From an uncultured Atopobium sp. (GTDB taxonomy: Bacteria; Actinomycetota; Coriobacteriia; Coriobacteriales; Atopobiaceae), in assembly GCA_946997485.1 (NCBI GenBank), contig CAMPVF010000012.1:1-49015 (forward strand): DNA of 49,015 nt. Direction: 5' to 3'. A program made the translations under genes and the position numbers. Below are positions 7,689 to 16,284 of the stretch, in pieces; the first letter of the stretch is position 1; each line of letters begins with the position of its first letter. The notes beneath the pieces are model-generated. The model made no database searches, was not told the origin of the DNA, and saw nothing but the letters and a program-made list of their open reading frames with translations.

Positions 7689-8966
7689 ATGCCTGCTTCA
7701 ATTTTGGTTGGTGCACAATGGGGTGATGAAGGTAAAGGTAAAATTACTGACCTTATCGCTCGTGATTTTGATGTTGTATGTCGCTATTCTGGTGGCGCAA
7801 ACGCCGGCCACACTGTTGTGGTTGGCTCCACAAAGTTGGCGCTCCATCAAATACCTTCGGGTATTATGTACAAAAATTGCCTTGCCGTTATTGGCAACGG
7901 GTGTATTGTAGACCCCACCGTTGTGCTCCAAGAAATCGAAACGCTTGAGGGCGAGGGTGTATCCTGCAAAAACCTTAGAATTTCGGGCAAAGCCCACCTC
8001 GTTATGCCATACCACAAGGTGCTCGACGGCGCGCAAGAAGTGCTCCGCGGCGACAAACACATTGGCACAACCAAGCGCGGCGTTGGCCCTACCTATAGCG
8101 ACAAAATGTTGCGCATTGGCCTACGCGTGCAAGATTTGCTCGACGAAACCGTGTTTAAAACTAAGCTTGCCGACACGCTCACCTATGTAAATGCCCTGCT
8201 TGAGCACGTGTTTCACATGCCAACATACACCGTTCAGCAAATTTGCGACGAATATCTGCCTTATGCAAAGCGCCTTGCTCCCTATATTGTAGAATCTACG
8301 CTTCTTTTGCACGAAGCGCTCGACAACAAGCAGTCAATTTTGTTTGAAGGTGCGCAGGCAACCATGCTCGATATTGACCACGGTACCTACCCCTTTGTTA
8401 CCTCGTCTAACTGCACTGCAGGTGGCGCCACCACTGGTTCGGGCGTTGGCCCCACGCAAATTAACCGCGTGATTGGCGTTGCAAAAGCCTACCTTACGCG
8501 CGTGGGTTCAGGTCCATTTCCAACCGAGCTTACCGACGAAGATGGCGAAAAGCTGCGCCAGGTTGGTGCGGAGTTTGGCGTTACCACTGGTCGCGCACGC
8601 AGATGCGGCTGGTATGACGCGCCTGTTGTTCGCTATTCTGCGCAAATTAACGGTCTTACCGATCTTGCTATTACCAAGCTTGATGTTTTAAGCTGCATGC
8701 CAACAATTAACATTTGTGTTGCGTACGATTGCGCAGGTAAACGCTATACAAGCGTGCCTGAGTACGAGCATTTGTTTGAATGTGCCAAGCCGGTTTACGA
8801 AACAATGCCTGGTTGGAATTGCGACATTTCAAACGCGCGCACCTTTGACGATTTGCCTCAGCAGGCGCAAAATTACATTGCGCGCATTGAGGAGCTTTCG
8901 GGCGTACGCGTCTCGATTGTTGCCGTTGGCCCCGATCGCGAGCAAACCATTAATCGTAGCTGGTAA
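7689..8966 (+). CDS. purA: Adenylosuccinate synthetase
   Basis: This 425-aa enzyme joins IMP and aspartate using GTP to form adenylosuccinate, the first committed step to AMP. The glycine-rich phosphate loop GAQWGDEGKGK is at residues 8-18, followed by GGANAGHTVV and, later, TSSNCTAGGATTGSGVGP and TTGRARRCGW. Length is typical. The ATG at 7689 has AAGGAGG directly upstream; the frame is open 50 codons further, but that stretch is Cys/Arg-rich and not like PurA. A 150-base gap separates it from dnaB. Confidence 0.97.
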   Translation: MPASILVGAQWGDEGKGKITDLIARDFDVVCRYSGGANAGHTVVVGSTKLALHQIPSGIMYKNCLAVIGNGCIVDPTVVLQEIETLEGEGVSCKNLRISGKAHLVMPYHKVLDGAQEVLRGDKHIGTTKRGVGPTYSDKMLRIGLRVQDLLDETVFKTKLADTLTYVNALLEHVFHMPTYTVQQICDEYLPYAKRLAPYIVESTLLLHEALDNKQSILFEGAQATMLDIDHGTYPFVTSSNCTAGGATTGSGVGPTQINRVIGVAKAYLTRVGSGPFPTELTDEDGEKLRQVGAEFGVTTGRARRCGWYDAPVVRYSAQINGLTDLAITKLDVLSCMPTINICVAYDCAGKRYTSVPEYEHLFECAKPVYETMPGWNCDISNARTFDDLPQQAQNYIARIEELSGVRVSIVAVGPDREQTINRSW

Positions 8967-9145
8967 TTCGCGCTTTATGGTATCGTAATACGCAGAGGTA
9001 AAGCGCGCAGGTGCACTTGTTACACCCGCGCGCCGTCTTATCCAGCGTGGTTTTGCATCGCGCCCCGCGCCGTCCATGCGCTATCCGCGCTGCCACCCGT
9101 GCGTTACACGCTTTTGTTACACGCTTTGTGAAAGGAAGGGATACT

Positions 9146-10099
9146 ATGTCTCATACGCAAAAATCATTTGCCATTGTATGCGACAGCGGTTGCGACATTT
9201 TGCCTGCCGCCAGCGCCGCGTATGGTGTGGAGTTTGTCCCTTTTTACATACACACAAACCAAGGTGAGCTGCGCGACACCGTTGACCTCGACAAAAACGA
9301 ATTTTACATTCAGCTGTCGTCTACCAAGGGCTCGTTTTCAATTTACAATCCGCGTCCCGACGACTATCGTAGCTGTTTTACTTCCCTTGCTGAGCAGGGC
9401 TTTAGCGACATTATTTCGCTTCACACATCTTCGGCACTGCGTGGATCATATCAGGCTGCTCGTCACGCTGCGGGCGACATTGAGCACGCGCGCATTCATG
9501 TTATTGATACCAAATGCATCTCTGCGCAGTTAGCGCTGGTACTTGCTGCAATTCTTGAAGATCGCGACAATAATTGTACGGTTGAACACGCCTGCGAGCA
9601 CGCGCTCGACGTGGCGAATGCCGCGCGTTTTATGGTTATTCCGGCGCCTGCTGCGCCGTTGCTTACCACCAATGAGCTGCCGTCGTACAAAAAGTGGATT
9701 TTGAATGCCAAAAATTTGCAGGCGCGTGCCATGGGCGTGCGTCGCGTGTACACAATGAACAACGAAGGCTATCCGCAAGAGGCATATCGTGCACACGAAA
9801 TGCACCTTTTAGCTGGGAATATTGTGCGTGCTATGAGCTTGTATTCGCACCGCGTGGGTCCGCTTGTGTATTTTGAAGTAAGTGCGGGCGCACCACGCAT
9901 GCTCGATTTGCTCGAAAAGCCGCTTGATACCAACGAATTTGTGTCGCATTGTGCTGGAACAATTAACACCAATCCTTCCACAACGCGCCAGCTTGGCGTG
10001 GGTGCTGTGGGCGTGGCATTTGTTCCTGCGTCGCTTGTTTCGCCCGATGCGTGCAGCCGCCTGGTAGATGACGCTGTGTATGCGGCCGCTGCACAATAA
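9146..10099 (+). CDS. DegV family fatty-acid-binding protein
   Basis: This 317-aa protein has the DegV two-domain pattern: the N-terminal CDSGCDI strand-loop, SSALRGSYQAA in the first domain and the VIDT strand, then a second alpha/beta domain. DegV proteins bind a fatty acid in a buried pocket; relatives (FakB) present it to the kinase FakA, but no fakA is in this window. AAAGGAAGGG lies just before the ATG at 9146; an upstream extension of the frame is Arg/Cys-rich and unlikely to be translated. It is followed after 54 bases by the NUDIX gene. Confidence 0.88.
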   Translation: MSHTQKSFAIVCDSGCDILPAASAAYGVEFVPFYIHTNQGELRDTVDLDKNEFYIQLSSTKGSFSIYNPRPDDYRSCFTSLAEQGFSDIISLHTSSALRGSYQAARHAAGDIEHARIHVIDTKCISAQLALVLAAILEDRDNNCTVEHACEHALDVANAARFMVIPAPAAPLLTTNELPSYKKWILNAKNLQARAMGVRRVYTMNNEGYPQEAYRAHEMHLLAGNIVRAMSLYSHRVGPLVYFEVSAGAPRMLDLLEKPLDTNEFVSHCAGTINTNPSTTRQLGVGAVGVAFVPASLVSPDACSRLVDDAVYAAAAQ

Positions 10100-10153
10100 C
10101 CTGCACGTTTATACCGAGTAGCTGGTAGTTGAGCTTGTAGCGAAGGGGCTTGT

Positions 10154-11125
10154 ATGAAAAAAGAATCGAACACTACGCGCGCCAAACGCAAAGCAACATC
10201 TGCAAAGGTAGCGGGTTCAGACAACACTGCTGTTGAGCCTGGAGCCGCACGTAATGCAGCTGCTCTGCCTGGTACAGCTGCCGTACCCAAAACGCCTAAA
10301 GTACCCAAATCACCTAAAACACCCAAAACGCCTAAAGCGCTGGCCCAGGTAAAGCGGGCAACAATCCCTACACCCGTGGCGATGAGCGCTTCGCCCAAAC
10401 AAATACAACGCGCACAAACGGCACTTGAGCAGCAAACGCAGGCGCTTGCAACAGGTGCGCGTGCCCTTCTCGACGAAATTGAACAAACTGAGCGTGACGA
10501 TGCCGCCTTGCAGCACGGCGTAAGCCTTACGCCCACAAAAGACGTGCTTGCAAGCATACAAGAAACGCCGATTATGGAGCAAACGCTGTTTGAGGGGCTT
10601 ATTTTTAACGTGAATCGCGTGGACGTGCGCCTGCCAAACGGCACCATGTCGCAGCGCGATATTGTGCGTCACCCCGGCGCCGTGGGCATTGTGGCGCTTA
10701 CCGACTCGGGAAAAATTTGTCTGGTGCGTCAGTGGCGTGCCACGCTGGATAGAGCAACGCTTGAGATACCTGCGGGAAAGCTTGAGCCGGGCGAGGATCC
10801 CCTTGTCTGCGCAAAGCGCGAGCTTAAAGAAGAAACGGGCATGACGGCGGGGAACATTGCGTTTTTAACCACGTTAGCGCCGTCGATCGGCTGCTCAGAC
10901 GAGCTTATTCACTTGTACATGGCAACCGACCTTTCGTGCGGAGATGCGCACCCCGATGCTGATGAGTTTGTGAAAGCGGAGCTTATCGACCTTGATACCT
11001 GCATAAATTTGGTTCTCGATGGTAGAATTGAGGATGCAAAAACTGTTGTAGGCGCTCTTATTTGCGACGCAATTTCAAGGCGTTTACCTGCGCAGATTAC
11101 AAACAATCAGATGAACACCATCTAG
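10154..11125 (+). CDS. NUDIX hydrolase, ADP-ribose pyrophosphatase-like, with long Lys/Pro-rich N-terminus
   Basis: This 323-aa protein has a C-terminal NUDIX domain (about residues 150-310). The full NUDIX box is present: GKLEPGE, seven residues, then RELKEETGM, with the catalytic glutamates intact. The preceding VRQWRA and EIPAGKLEPGE are typical of the ADP-ribose pyrophosphatase group, which splits ADP-ribose to AMP and ribose-5-phosphate. The first ~140 residues are unusual: a basic, disordered region with short KTPK/KSPK repeats, followed by an Ala/Gln-rich helix. Its role is unknown; it resembles nucleic-acid-binding tails. It ends 8 bases before the next gene. Confidence 0.85.
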   Translation: MKKESNTTRAKRKATSAKVAGSDNTAVEPGAARNAAALPGTAAVPKTPKVPKSPKTPKTPKALAQVKRATIPTPVAMSASPKQIQRAQTALEQQTQALATGARALLDEIEQTERDDAALQHGVSLTPTKDVLASIQETPIMEQTLFEGLIFNVNRVDVRLPNGTMSQRDIVRHPGAVGIVALTDSGKICLVRQWRATLDRATLEIPAGKLEPGEDPLVCAKRELKEETGMTAGNIAFLTTLAPSIGCSDELIHLYMATDLSCGDAHPDADEFVKAELIDLDTCINLVLDGRIEDAKTVVGALICDAISRRLPAQITNNQMNTI

Positions 11126-11133
11126 AGGTTGGC

Positions 11134-12246
11134 ATGGCAAAAAAACAGGACAAAGCCCGCATTCAAAAGCACGCGCTTACTGCATCGAATGCCGAAGAGC
11201 TTTTCTCAACCGTAGACGAAACGGGTCATACAAACGCCGAAACGGCAAAGAAGCAGCGGATTCGCCGCCGTATGTTTGGCAGCACCGTTGCTGTTGACCC
11301 GTTGTCGCGCGAGGACCCTTCGGGTTCAAACGTGGAGCGCGTTATTACGCTTACCGCTGTGAGCTTTGTGCTAGTGTTTTTTGCGCTGGTTATTGTGGGT
11401 CAGGTGGGCATCGGCTACATTCGACGCGTGTCTACCGCCAACCTGGCAAACGAAGTGAGTGTAAAAGCAGTTGGTTCGGCTATGAGCGGCGGCGTTGAGT
11501 GGGGCAACGGCTTTACGCAGTTCCCCGAGCATTTTTCAGTGCAAGAGGCCGACGAAAACACCCATCGTATTGAGGTAACGGTTGTTGACACCACGTCAAA
11601 AGAGCTCATTGAGGTGTTTGCTGGCTCGCAAATTCAGGCGTCGGCGCTGGCAGTAAACGCGCTTCTCAACCCCAAGGTTAACCAGGTAATTTATCACGTA
11701 AATGTGTACTTCGACGAAAAAGGCAAGCTTGCTCCCGCTCAGCTCTTTGGGCTTTTGCCGCCGTCGGGTGTGCAAAAAACGCTGATGACGTTTGAGTGGC
11801 AAAAGGTGCAAACCGAGGAGGGCGTGCGTTTTAAGTGCACGATTTCTGGTCTTGATTCCGGCACGCAAGCGCAGCTGCGCTCAGCCATTGCCTCGTCGTT
11901 TACGCCAAGCGACATTTTGGGCAAGGTGTTGGGTTCGTCCTCAAGCGGCGATGCTGCCGCGGGTGATGCTGCCGCAGGTGCAGGTAGCGGCGCCAACAAG
12001 GGCGCAGGTTCGGGTTCTGCGGGCAACGGCGCCGGTAGCAGCTCTGATAGCAGCTCAAACGGCGGCGACGCTGCAAACGGCGCAAACTCCGGTTCTAATA
12101 CGGGTTCAGGTTCTGCTTCTGGTTCGGCTGCGGACGATAAAAACGCTAACTCTGGCGGCGACAATGCCAACGCCGCAGGTAATGGTGGGCATGCGGCCGA
12201 ACCTAAGGGTTCAACCGTTGCCGAAGACAATTCAAACAACGTGTAA
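11134..12246 (+). CDS. Single-pass membrane protein with Gly/Ser/Asn/Ala-rich tail
   Basis: I do not recognise the family of this 370-aa protein. It has a charged cytoplasmic N-terminus (about 70 residues) and one membrane helix (near residues 70-95). The extracellular domain that follows is about 180 residues, with mixed strands and helices. The last ~110 residues are a low-complexity tail made of short GSGS, NGGD and DAAAG repeats, with no wall-anchor signal. The ATG at 11134 follows an AGAGGTTGG ribosome site; the frame is open further upstream inside the NUDIX gene. It is in the NUDIX transcription unit and ends just before a strong terminator. Confidence 0.65.
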   Translation: MAKKQDKARIQKHALTASNAEELFSTVDETGHTNAETAKKQRIRRRMFGSTVAVDPLSREDPSGSNVERVITLTAVSFVLVFFALVIVGQVGIGYIRRVSTANLANEVSVKAVGSAMSGGVEWGNGFTQFPEHFSVQEADENTHRIEVTVVDTTSKELIEVFAGSQIQASALAVNALLNPKVNQVIYHVNVYFDEKGKLAPAQLFGLLPPSGVQKTLMTFEWQKVQTEEGVRFKCTISGLDSGTQAQLRSAIASSFTPSDILGKVLGSSSSGDAAAGDAAAGAGSGANKGAGSGSAGNGAGSSSDSSSNGGDAANGANSGSNTGSGSASGSAADDKNANSGGDNANAAGNGGHAAEPKGSTVAEDNSNNV

Positions 12247-12280
12247 CTAAACAACGTGTAACGGTTGAAGGTTTAACAAC

Positions 12281-12325
12281 ATGCAGCTGTACATGCGCGC
12301 GGCACGTACAGCTGCATTGTTTTTG
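12281..12325 (+). terminator. Strong Rho-independent terminator
   Basis: A 12-bp perfect stem (ATGCAGCTGTAC at 12281-12292 with GTACAGCTGCAT at 12306-12317) is followed by TGTTTTT. It closes the degV-NUDIX-membrane protein unit and could also act on the opposite strand. Confidence 0.9.
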
Positions 12326-12392
12326 TGTGCAAGCGGGGTGTGCCTGCTAAATTACCAGGTAAACCCCTATATTACAAACTACAATAACCTTG

Positions 12393-13334
12393 CTATTTTA
12401 CAAACGCGGCAACGTCGCCCAAAAGCGGCTCAAAGCTCACGCCGCGCATTTCCCACTCAGGCTGTGAGCGCGTAATCCACATGGCGTTGCGCACAAAGCG
12501 TGCTGCAAAAGCAACGGTATCTACCAGCGGTTTTTTAGCGAGCAAACCCGCGCACACACAGCTTGCAAATACGTCGCCGGTGCCATGGAGCGAGAATGGC
12601 AGTTTTTCTTCTTCAACCATGTTAACGGCAGCTTCAATTGCAGCTACGTCTACCTGCATATCGTTGGCCGAAAGCGTTGATACGTCTTGTGTAGCAAACG
12701 GCGCTTCGTACACATAGTTAACAATTGTGTTGTGATCGGTTTCGATGCCCTTGAGCACCACGCGCTTTGCGCCAAGCGCCACCAAATTGGCAATAATTTG
12801 GCAGGCTTCGTGCTTTGAAATTGCCTGTCCGCTATAAGGTTTGCCTGTGAGCAAAGCCGCCTCGGTGAGGTTGGGCAGCAGAATGTCGGCACCATGTACC
12901 AGCTGTTTTGTAGCGTCGCACAGCTCCTGCGTATACGTTGCATACATCATGCCGCCGTCGCCCATAACGGGGTCCACCACGTGCAGCGCCTGCGGGTAGG
13001 TGGCGTACAGCTGCTTTATGATGTCTACCTGCTCACTTGAGCCCAAAAAGCCCGAGTACACGGCATCGAGGTTTACATCTTCAACTTTCCACGCTTCAAT
13101 GTAGTCGTGCAATATTGAGGTGGTGTCGTGCATGTAAAAGTGCTCATATTTGGTGTGTGCCGAAAAAAGCGAGGTAGGAACGCTGCACACGTCGCAGCCT
13201 GCGCTCGAAAGCACCGAAATTGCCACGCTCAGCGAGCAGTTGCCATAGCCGCACAAATCGTGGACGGCTCCAACGCGGGGGATGTAGGTGCTTTTCTCTG
13301 CAGTTATTCTCTCTGGTAATACTGTTGTAGACAT
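12393..13334 (-). CDS. Pyridoxal/pyridoxamine kinase (PdxK/PdxY-like, ribokinase fold)
   Basis: This 313-aa protein has ribokinase-family features: an N-terminal VHDLCGYGNCSL strand-loop typical of PdxY/PdxK, VVDPVMGDGGMMY in the middle, LLPNLTEAALLTG, and the C-terminal anion-hole motif HGTGDVFAS with the catalytic Asp. These kinases phosphorylate the 5'-hydroxyl of pyridoxal, pyridoxine or pyridoxamine in the B6 salvage route. The ATG at 13334 has GAAAGGA five bases upstream; the longer open frame to 13466 lacks a ribosome site. It is transcribed convergently with the unit before it and divergently from the sortase gene. Confidence 0.87.
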   Translation of the reverse strand: MSTTVLPERITAEKSTYIPRVGAVHDLCGYGNCSLSVAISVLSSAGCDVCSVPTSLFSAHTKYEHFYMHDTTSILHDYIEAWKVEDVNLDAVYSGFLGSSEQVDIIKQLYATYPQALHVVDPVMGDGGMMYATYTQELCDATKQLVHGADILLPNLTEAALLTGKPYSGQAISKHEACQIIANLVALGAKRVVLKGIETDHNTIVNYVYEAPFATQDVSTLSANDMQVDVAAIEAAVNMVEEEKLPFSLHGTGDVFASCVCAGLLAKKPLVDTVAFAARFVRNAMWITRSQPEWEMRGVSFEPLLGDVAAFVK

Positions 13335-13585
13335 GCGATTCCTTTCGTTGAGCGCACCTGAGTACTTGCGCATCACGTGCGTGCGTCTATAACTTCTCCA
13401 TATACTATACCGTAACTTTTGCATGTTGACACCCTGTATACCGCTATTAAAAAACAGCACGTACACGGCTTGTTATGTGCAAAATTTTACATATTTTTGG
13501 GCGTACCTCCATGTGCGCTTATACGCGGCATGCCCCAAGCGCGCGTGCTACAATAGTGACCAACTTACACAACAAAGGATTACTT

Positions 13586-14794
13586 ATGCCGAAAAACCAC
13601 GCTCACCACATGTTTAATACGTCCGCACCCGCAGCTGCCGCTCCGGGTAGCGAGTCTGCCGCTGTACCTGGCGGTGTACCTGGTGGTGCATCTGGTGGTG
13701 CGTCCGACCAGGCAGCTAACCAAGGCTCCAACCAGGCGTTCAATCAAGCTTCCAACCAAGGTCGCGCGGTGGGATTTAACTCCTACACGCCGTCGCACCT
13801 TGCGTCTGCAACTCAGCGTGCGGTGCACCGTACGCCAGCAGCGCATGCTGCAGCTGCACATGCGCAAAGCGGGCAAGGCGCGCGCGGGGGTGCGTTTGCC
13901 AAAGCCGAGGCGAGCAGCTCTTCATTCAACCAAACAAGCAGCTCAAACCCCAAAAATACACACCGTCACGGCGGACCTGTGGCGTTTATTAAGCGGCATA
14001 TGTCAACCATACTTATGTGCATTGGTGTTGCGCTTATGCTGGCCGCCGCCGGCTACTGGGGTTACTCGCAGTGGTGCTATTATGAGCAGGCGCAAACGAA
14101 CAGCAAGCTTGCGGCGTTTGCCACCGTGCCCGACCAAACAAATGACCAGGTAAACGATGATGTGCGTGAGGATACATCAACAGCACCGCAGGTAGATTGG
14201 CAGGGCCTAAAGGCAATTAATAGCGAGGTTGTTGGCTGGTTGCAGGTGCCCAACACGCCTATAAACTACCCCGTTTACCAGGGAAAAGATAACGAGCATT
14301 ATTTGCGTCACAATGCCGAGGGCAAGTGGACCATTGGCGGGCAAATTTTTATGGATTGCGACAACACGGCGCCCGGGCTTGTGGACCAGCAAAGCGTTTT
14401 GTATGGTCATCACCTTAAAGACGGCTCAATGTTTTATCATTTCTTTTTGCTGCGTGAGCCTCAAAATTTTGAGGCAATGACCTGCGTGTGGTATGTAACC
14501 GAGCATGCGGCGTACCGGCTGCGCCCGCTGTTTTATTATTACACCAATCCCGACGACCAAAACGTGCGCAAGTTTACGTTTGGCTCCAACGACGAGTTTA
14601 GGGCATATTTGCAGGAGCGGCTTAAGTTGGCGGTTACAAAAATGGACGATGCCGAAAAAATTATTCCGCACATAACAAAGGTAATAACCATGTCTACCTG
14701 CAATTATGAGCCGGGCTTTGGTAGGTCGGAAACCGTGTGCGCGCTGCAACGCGAAATTGACTTGGCGGAGCAGGAGATTAATAGCGCAAAGTAG
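13586..14794 (+). CDS. Class B sortase with long low-complexity cytoplasmic N-terminus
   Basis: This 402-aa membrane transpeptidase has the sortase B signatures YGHHLKDGSMF (catalytic His near 275), TMSTC (catalytic Cys372) and a nearby Arg (R380 is the best candidate). One membrane helix lies near residues 145-165, after about 140 residues rich in Ala, Gly, Ser, Asn and Gln, an unusually long cytoplasmic extension. Class B enzymes anchor dedicated substrates or build pili. The only LPXTG-like signal in the window is LAQTS at the end of the 2346-aa protein. AAAGGA precedes the ATG at 13586. It is convergent with a carboxypeptidase gene, suggesting a cell-wall locus. Confidence 0.9.
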   Translation: MPKNHAHHMFNTSAPAAAAPGSESAAVPGGVPGGASGGASDQAANQGSNQAFNQASNQGRAVGFNSYTPSHLASATQRAVHRTPAAHAAAAHAQSGQGARGGAFAKAEASSSSFNQTSSSNPKNTHRHGGPVAFIKRHMSTILMCIGVALMLAAAGYWGYSQWCYYEQAQTNSKLAAFATVPDQTNDQVNDDVREDTSTAPQVDWQGLKAINSEVVGWLQVPNTPINYPVYQGKDNEHYLRHNAEGKWTIGGQIFMDCDNTAPGLVDQQSVLYGHHLKDGSMFYHFFLLREPQNFEAMTCVWYVTEHAAYRLRPLFYYYTNPDDQNVRKFTFGSNDEFRAYLQERLKLAVTKMDDAEKIIPHITKVITMSTCNYEPGFGRSETVCALQREIDLAEQEINSAK

Positions 14795-14796
14795 GC

Positions 14797-14880
14797 GCCG
14801 GCTGTGTTGGTTGGTGCCGGCTGCAGCTACGTGTAGCTGCGTGAACGCTAAAACCCGCTACAACCCGCTACAACCCGCTA
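14797..14880. repeat. Short hairpins and a 10-bp triplet repeat between convergent genes
   Basis: GCCGGC pairs around a short spacer at 14799-14821, GCAGCTA/TAGCTGC pairs at 14822-14840, and then ACCCGCTACA occurs three times in tandem up to the carboxypeptidase stop. The hairpins may terminate transcription but lack a clear T-run. Confidence 0.5.
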
Positions 14881-16065
14881 CGGAATAAGCGTTTGAATCG
14901 CGGTAATCGTGTCGTCTTTTTGCCCGCTTCCCTGGTTGTTAATGTCGGTGTAGGGCGCGCCCATGGTTACCACAATGTAGTGCTTTTTGTTTTTCTCAAC
15001 CAGCGTTGCCCAACACAAACCCGCGTTGTCGGTTGTGCCCGATTTGCCGCCCAAAATAGTAAAACCCTGCTGCTCATCGGGGGTAAGGTGCGACAGCACG
15101 GTGCTTTTTATGGTAATGCCCTTGGGGTGCTTGTCAGTTTTTGACGAGTCGTAACTGGCCGTGCAAAAAATTTTGCGAAATGTTTCGTTTTTAAGCGCGC
15201 AGCTAAGCATTTGCCCAATTTCGTGCGCTGTACTCATAAGACTGTTGTCGTCGAGCCCTGTTGTGTTAGCAAAATGCGTGTTGCGAAGCCCCATTTTTTG
15301 AGCGTTTTTGTTCATTTCGGCAACAAAGGCATCCTCTGAACCCGCAGTGTTTACCGCTAGGCTTATGGCGCACTCGGCCCCCGACCGCAGCATGGTGCCA
15401 TAGAGCAAGTCGCGAAACGTGGTTTGCTCGCCCGCAACAAAACCCGCGGTAGACGCATTTTGCTCGTCGAGTTTGGCATACGACGCTGTGTCGATGGGGG
15501 CCTTGGCGTCGAGGTTGCGTATATACTGCAGCGCGGTGTACACCGTCATAATTTTTGTGAGTGACGCGGGCGGTAGCTGCGCATCTGCGTTGAGGTTTTT
15601 CACTTCGCAGTTGTCGGTGAGGTTGTAAATGTAAATGCTTTTGCTTTGGAAGGGCGGCTCTGGCAGCGTGGGTTTTTCTTCTAGGGGTTTAAGTATGTCT
15701 AATACCTTAAATATCTGCGGGTCTTTAGCGGTGTTGTTTTGGCTGCTGAGCACGTAGTGCGCGGCGTAGGTTGCTCCTGCGCCCAACGCTGCGCATATGG
15801 CAAGGCACAGTAGCATAAGTGCGGCGGTGCGCCAGCGGTGTTTGCGCGGGTGCGTAGATGGTCGGCCTTGGGGTTGTTGCTGATTGGCGAGTTGTTGCTG
15901 GTAGACGGGCTGTTGCTGGTAGACGGGTGGCTGCTGGTAGGCGTGTTGCGCAGGTTGTTGTGCGGGTTGTTGCACGGCATACGGCTGCGACATTGGCGCC
16001 TGCGCGGGCAGGGGATATGTGCGCGCGGCATACGTCTGCGCTGGTTGCTTGAGGTGCCGAGCCAT
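14878..16065 (-). CDS. D-alanyl-D-alanine carboxypeptidase family (peptidase S11)
   Basis: This 395-aa protein has a Gln/Pro/Tyr-rich cytoplasmic tail (residues 1-75) and a signal-anchor helix (about 79-103). The penicillin-binding domain follows, with SLTK (nucleophile Ser168, Lys171) and KSGT at 341-344. These enzymes trim the terminal D-Ala of cell-wall pentapeptides outside the membrane. The second motif, normally SxN, reads SGA at 228-230, so the usual Asn is missing; some related proteins also vary here. CAGGAG lies just upstream of the ATG. The N-terminal QQPVYQQQ repeats come from short DNA repeats. Confidence 0.88.
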   Translation of the reverse strand: MARHLKQPAQTYAARTYPLPAQAPMSQPYAVQQPAQQPAQHAYQQPPVYQQQPVYQQQLANQQQPQGRPSTHPRKHRWRTAALMLLCLAICAALGAGATYAAHYVLSSQNNTAKDPQIFKVLDILKPLEEKPTLPEPPFQSKSIYIYNLTDNCEVKNLNADAQLPPASLTKIMTVYTALQYIRNLDAKAPIDTASYAKLDEQNASTAGFVAGEQTTFRDLLYGTMLRSGAECAISLAVNTAGSEDAFVAEMNKNAQKMGLRNTHFANTTGLDDNSLMSTAHEIGQMLSCALKNETFRKIFCTASYDSSKTDKHPKGITIKSTVLSHLTPDEQQGFTILGGKSGTTDNAGLCWATLVEKNKKHYIVVTMGAPYTDINNQGSGQKDDTITAIQTLIP

Positions 16066-16114
16066 GTTGTCTCCTGGATTTTGTGTTGTTACATGTTCCT
16101 TACATATAGGCGAA

Positions 16115-16145
16115 ATTATAACATTTTAGATGCGCATAAACTCAA
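16115..16145 (-). promoter_or_regulatory. Candidate promoter of the carboxypeptidase gene
   Basis: On the minus strand TATAAT (16120 to 16115) lies about 50 bases before the start codon. A possible TTGAGT sits 19 bases upstream of it. Confidence 0.4.
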
Positions 16146-16284
16146 GAGTTGATACACTAAAACAAATAGTTTTTTATCAGTACGCACAACAACCTGCGAC
16201 GCTTCAATAGCGTGCGCCAGCAAGCCCGCACACCGCGTTGCACAGCCCGCGTACCAGCAAAAATCGGTAGAAATGGAGAATGCA

